Source: UBA961 sp049317525
GTDB taxonomy: Bacteria > Bacteroidota > Ignavibacteria > Kapaibacteriales > UBA961
NCBI GenBank assembly: GCA_049317525.1
Contig: JBMOIC010000036.1
Location: 1-17,863 of the forward strand
Reading direction: 5' to 3'
Length of the DNA: 17,863 nt
Under the pieces are notes generated by a model. That model was not told where the DNA came from, made no database searches, and saw only the letters and a list, made by a program, of their open reading frames with translations. How positions within the stretch are numbered: the stretch's first letter is position 1; each line of letters opens with the position of its first letter. Below, piece by piece: positions 16,616 through 17,863 of this stretch. The translations under genes were made by a program, and so were the position numbers.

Positions 16616-16960
16616 ATGAAAACAATGATATGGAGTCTTGTTTTATCTTTAGGGCTAACAGTATCTGCTTTTGCTCAAACCCAATTAGATATGAATGATG
16701 ATGCAATTCGTGCATATGAAAAAGTTGATAAAGAGCTTAATCTTGTATACAAACAAGTAATAGGTAAAATGTCTGAACAAGAAAAAACAAACCTAAAAAC
16801 TGCTCAAAGAAAATGGATCAAAATGAAAGAATCAAGCTGCACCAAAGAAGCAGCAGAGTATGAAGGTGGAAGCATGTATGCCATGATTTATCATGATTGC
16901 TTAGCCATAAAAACAAAAAAAAGAATTACTGAACTAAAAAAAATGCTGATTGGTAGATAA
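16616..16960 (+). CDS. LprI-like (DUF1311) small periplasmic protein
   Basis: 114 residues: signal peptide 1-20 (SAFAQ), then one DUF1311/LprI-N domain. The domain is recognised from the N-terminal amphipathic helix with DKELNLVYKQV, the AQRKWIKMKESSC stretch (63-75) and GGSMYAMIYHDCLAIKTKKRITEL (in family form xxDCxxxxTxxRxxEL). Cys75 and Cys95 would form the one disulfide expected. LprI of Mycobacterium was described as a lysozyme inhibitor, and the domain occurs widely in periplasmic proteins of unknown role, so inhibition of host lysozyme must not be assumed here. AGGGA at 16606-16610 gives a good ribosome-binding site. It is the last gene of the five-gene run, 23 bp after the DUF1028 gene. 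A transcript ending in the AT-rich hairpin at 16994-17020 is possible. Confidence 0.88.
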   Translation: MKTMIWSLVLSLGLTVSAFAQTQLDMNDDAIRAYEKVDKELNLVYKQVIGKMSEQEKTNLKTAQRKWIKMKESSCTKEAAEYEGGSMYAMIYHDCLAIKTKKRITELKKMLIGR

Positions 16961-16993
16961 AGTGCAAATGGAGGATTTAATTAACTATGTATA

Positions 16994-17020
16994 ATGATAA
17001 TTACCAATTAGAATTATCAT
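16994..17020. terminator. AT-rich inverted repeat between convergent genes, weak terminator candidate
   Basis: A perfect 9-bp stem ATGATAATT (16994-17002) / AATTATCAT (17012-17020) with a 9-nt loop, in the 82-bp gap between the LprI-like gene and the transposase gene, whose 3' ends face each other. Only four T follow (17024-17027) and the stem has little GC, so termination would be weak. It could also be a boundary mark of the transposase element. Confidence 0.3.
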
Positions 17021-17042
17021 GAGTTTTGAAGCAATATGAACT

Positions 17043-17618
17043 TTATTTAGGAACATATTTATAATACCATTTTACAGGATTATTGATAATATAACGTGAA
17101 ATGTTTTGATATGATTGTTCATTTCGGATTATACACTCATAATAATTGGTTTGCCAAACGGTATCAATATTAGTATTCTCACGAAACCATTTTGTGACAC
17201 CAATTTTAAAACCTCTGACAACCGAACCAATTGTTTTTGACGGTGAGCATCTTACAGCTAGAGCATATTTTGTACTTTTTCTAAAATACTCCGCATTATT
17301 TTTTTCATTGTAGGGCGAAACATTTTTTTCAACCACCAATTCAATAATACCATGTATATGATTTGGCATAATAATATGTTCGTGTAAAATTACATTTGGA
17401 AAATGTTTAGGAATATCTAACCAACATTCTTCTGCTATTTTACCTGCATTATTCAATATCATTTTAGGTAGAATATTTTCACCTTCTACTGATATATTAC
17501 CGAACAAGTAAGCCTTATTTTTGCAACAAATGGTGATAAAATATAATCCAGCTTGCGCATAATCATACCCTTTTAATCGTATAGACCTACGATGATGTTT
17601 TTTAGGATTGTAGGACAT
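17043..17618 (-). CDS. REP-associated tyrosine transposase (RAYT, Y1 HUH family)
   Basis: 191 residues, full length for the family. The N terminus (NPKKHHRRSIRLKGYDYAQAGLYFITIC) is the form seen in many Bacteroidota and environmental RAYT proteins. The metal-binding HUH motif is His87-Ile-His89 in MPNHIHG. Further family motifs are VVRGFK (133-138) and WQTNYYECIIRNEQ (155-168), where Tyr159 or Tyr160 is the catalytic tyrosine, and the end YIINNPVKW. The reaction is single-strand nicking and joining of hairpin DNA. AGAGG lies 5 bases before the ATG (complement of 17623-17627), so translation looks intact. The start is 40 bases from an array of GGGCGAAT/ATTCGCCC palindromes, the expected substrate. 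RAYTs usually stay single-copy and do not move as insertion sequences. Orientation opposes the operon and the base composition of the adjoining array differs, consistent with separate acquisition. Confidence 0.94.
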   Translation of the reverse strand: MSYNPKKHHRRSIRLKGYDYAQAGLYFITICCKNKAYLFGNISVEGENILPKMILNNAGKIAEECWLDIPKHFPNVILHEHIIMPNHIHGIIELVVEKNVSPYNEKNNAEYFRKSTKYALAVRCSPSKTIGSVVRGFKIGVTKWFRENTNIDTVWQTNYYECIIRNEQSYQNISRYIINNPVKWYYKYVPK

Positions 17619-17661
17619 TGTACCTCTTTACTCCTTAATTATTAAATCCCCTACGTACGAA

Positions 17662-17771
17662 CGAATTATTATTCGCCCCTATTCCCGTTCGGGCAAATCC
17701 GTTCGGGCGAATTATTATTCGCCCCTATTCCCGTTCGGGCAAATCCGTTCGGGCGAATTATTATTCGCCCC
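17662..17771. repeat. REP-like array, 46-bp composite unit, about 2.4 copies
   Basis: The unit repeats with a 46-bp period (for example 17705 and 17751). Each full copy contains the palindrome GGGCGAATTATTATTCGCCC (17705-17724 and 17751-17770; 8-bp arms, TATT loop), then CCTATTCCC and two direct 14-base elements, GTTCGGGCAAATCC and GTTCGGGCGAAT. The first copy is degenerate on its left side (CTACGTACGAACGAAT). The array is much richer in G+C than the flanking genes. Its position directly before the RAYT start fits a RAYT-served REP cluster, and the hairpins are likely recognition sites. Confidence 0.9.
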
Positions 17772-17796
17772 AATCCCCTATTCGCCCCTATTCCCC

Positions 17797-17863
17797 GTTC
17801 GGGCGAACCCGTTCGGGCGAATCCGTTCGGGCGAATCCGTTCGGGCGAACCCGTTCGGGCGAA
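17797..17863. repeat. 14-bp tandem array GTTCGGGCGAAYCC, cut by the window end
   Basis: Four complete units at 17797, 17811, 17825 and 17839 plus 11 bases of a fifth. Units end alternatively ACCC, ATCC, ATCC, ACCC. The same 14-base element appears inside the 46-bp unit, so the tandem part probably grew from it. Between the two arrays (17772-17796) is one more inverted half unit, ATTCGCCCC (17780-17788 region). No unique spacers are present, so this is not CRISPR. Confidence 0.93.

Noticed and set aside
17043..17618. Classic IS200/IS605 insertion sequence
   Set aside because: The protein has the RAYT-type N terminus and C terminus, there is no tnpB, and the flank is a multi-copy palindrome array rather than single left and right ends.
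17662..17863. CRISPR array
   Set aside because: The repeats follow each other directly or in a fixed composite unit. There are no unique spacers, no leader and no cas gene.

Overview
The window looks like a chromosomal fragment from an AT-rich bacterium of the Bacteroidota / Ignavibacteriota / Kapaibacteriota side of the FCB group. Four things point there: an adjacent SusC/SusD pair, C-terminal type IX secretion (T9SS) sorting domains on four proteins, sites matching the Bacteroidota-type -7 promoter element TAnnTTTG, and an absence of plasmid, phage or rRNA genes. The long FlgD-like form of the sorting domain on the protein at 8272-9588 recalls Ignavibacteria/Kapabacteria more than classical Bacteroides, but the genus cannot be fixed from this sequence.

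Almost everything on the + strand from base 1 to about 16960 forms one alpha-glucan (starch, glycogen or maltodextrin) utilisation locus. Block 1 (1-1020) is the C-terminal part of a GH31 alpha-glucosidase that starts outside the window. Block 2 (1297-8161) has a promoter-like element near 1109 and reads: ROK sugar kinase (probable glucokinase), FucP/GluP-type sugar MFS transporter, SusC-like TonB-dependent outer-membrane transporter, SusD-like surface lipoprotein. Block 3 (8272-9588) is one gene for a T9SS-exported protein built from two nearly identical modules of about 151 residues. It has its own promoter-like element and ends at a strong intrinsic terminator (9611-9644). Block 4 (9741-16960) is a tight five-gene operon: multidomain T9SS-exported GH13 amylase, T9SS-exported esterase with a glycogen-binding-like N domain, a second GH13 enzyme without a sorting domain (probably periplasmic), a T9SS-exported DUF1028 protein, and a small LprI/DUF1311 protein.

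A plausible division of labour follows. The cell-surface or released amylase, esterase and double-module binding protein attack and hold the polymer. SusC/SusD import oligosaccharides into the periplasm, the second GH13 and the GH31 enzyme reduce them to glucose, the MFS carrier takes glucose across the inner membrane, and the ROK kinase phosphorylates it. The DUF1028 and LprI-like genes have no obvious place in this scheme and are the least explained part of the locus.

The right end (17043-17863) is different. A RAYT-type (REP-associated tyrosine) HUH transposase gene on the - strand lies next to a GC-richer array of palindromic repeats. The array has about 2.4 copies of a 46-bp composite unit and then a 14-bp tandem array that runs off the window. 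This is a REP/RAYT domestication-type element. It is probably unrelated to glycan use, although its insertion marks the end of the operon.

No tRNA, rRNA, CRISPR array, insertion-sequence terminal repeats or integrase was seen.
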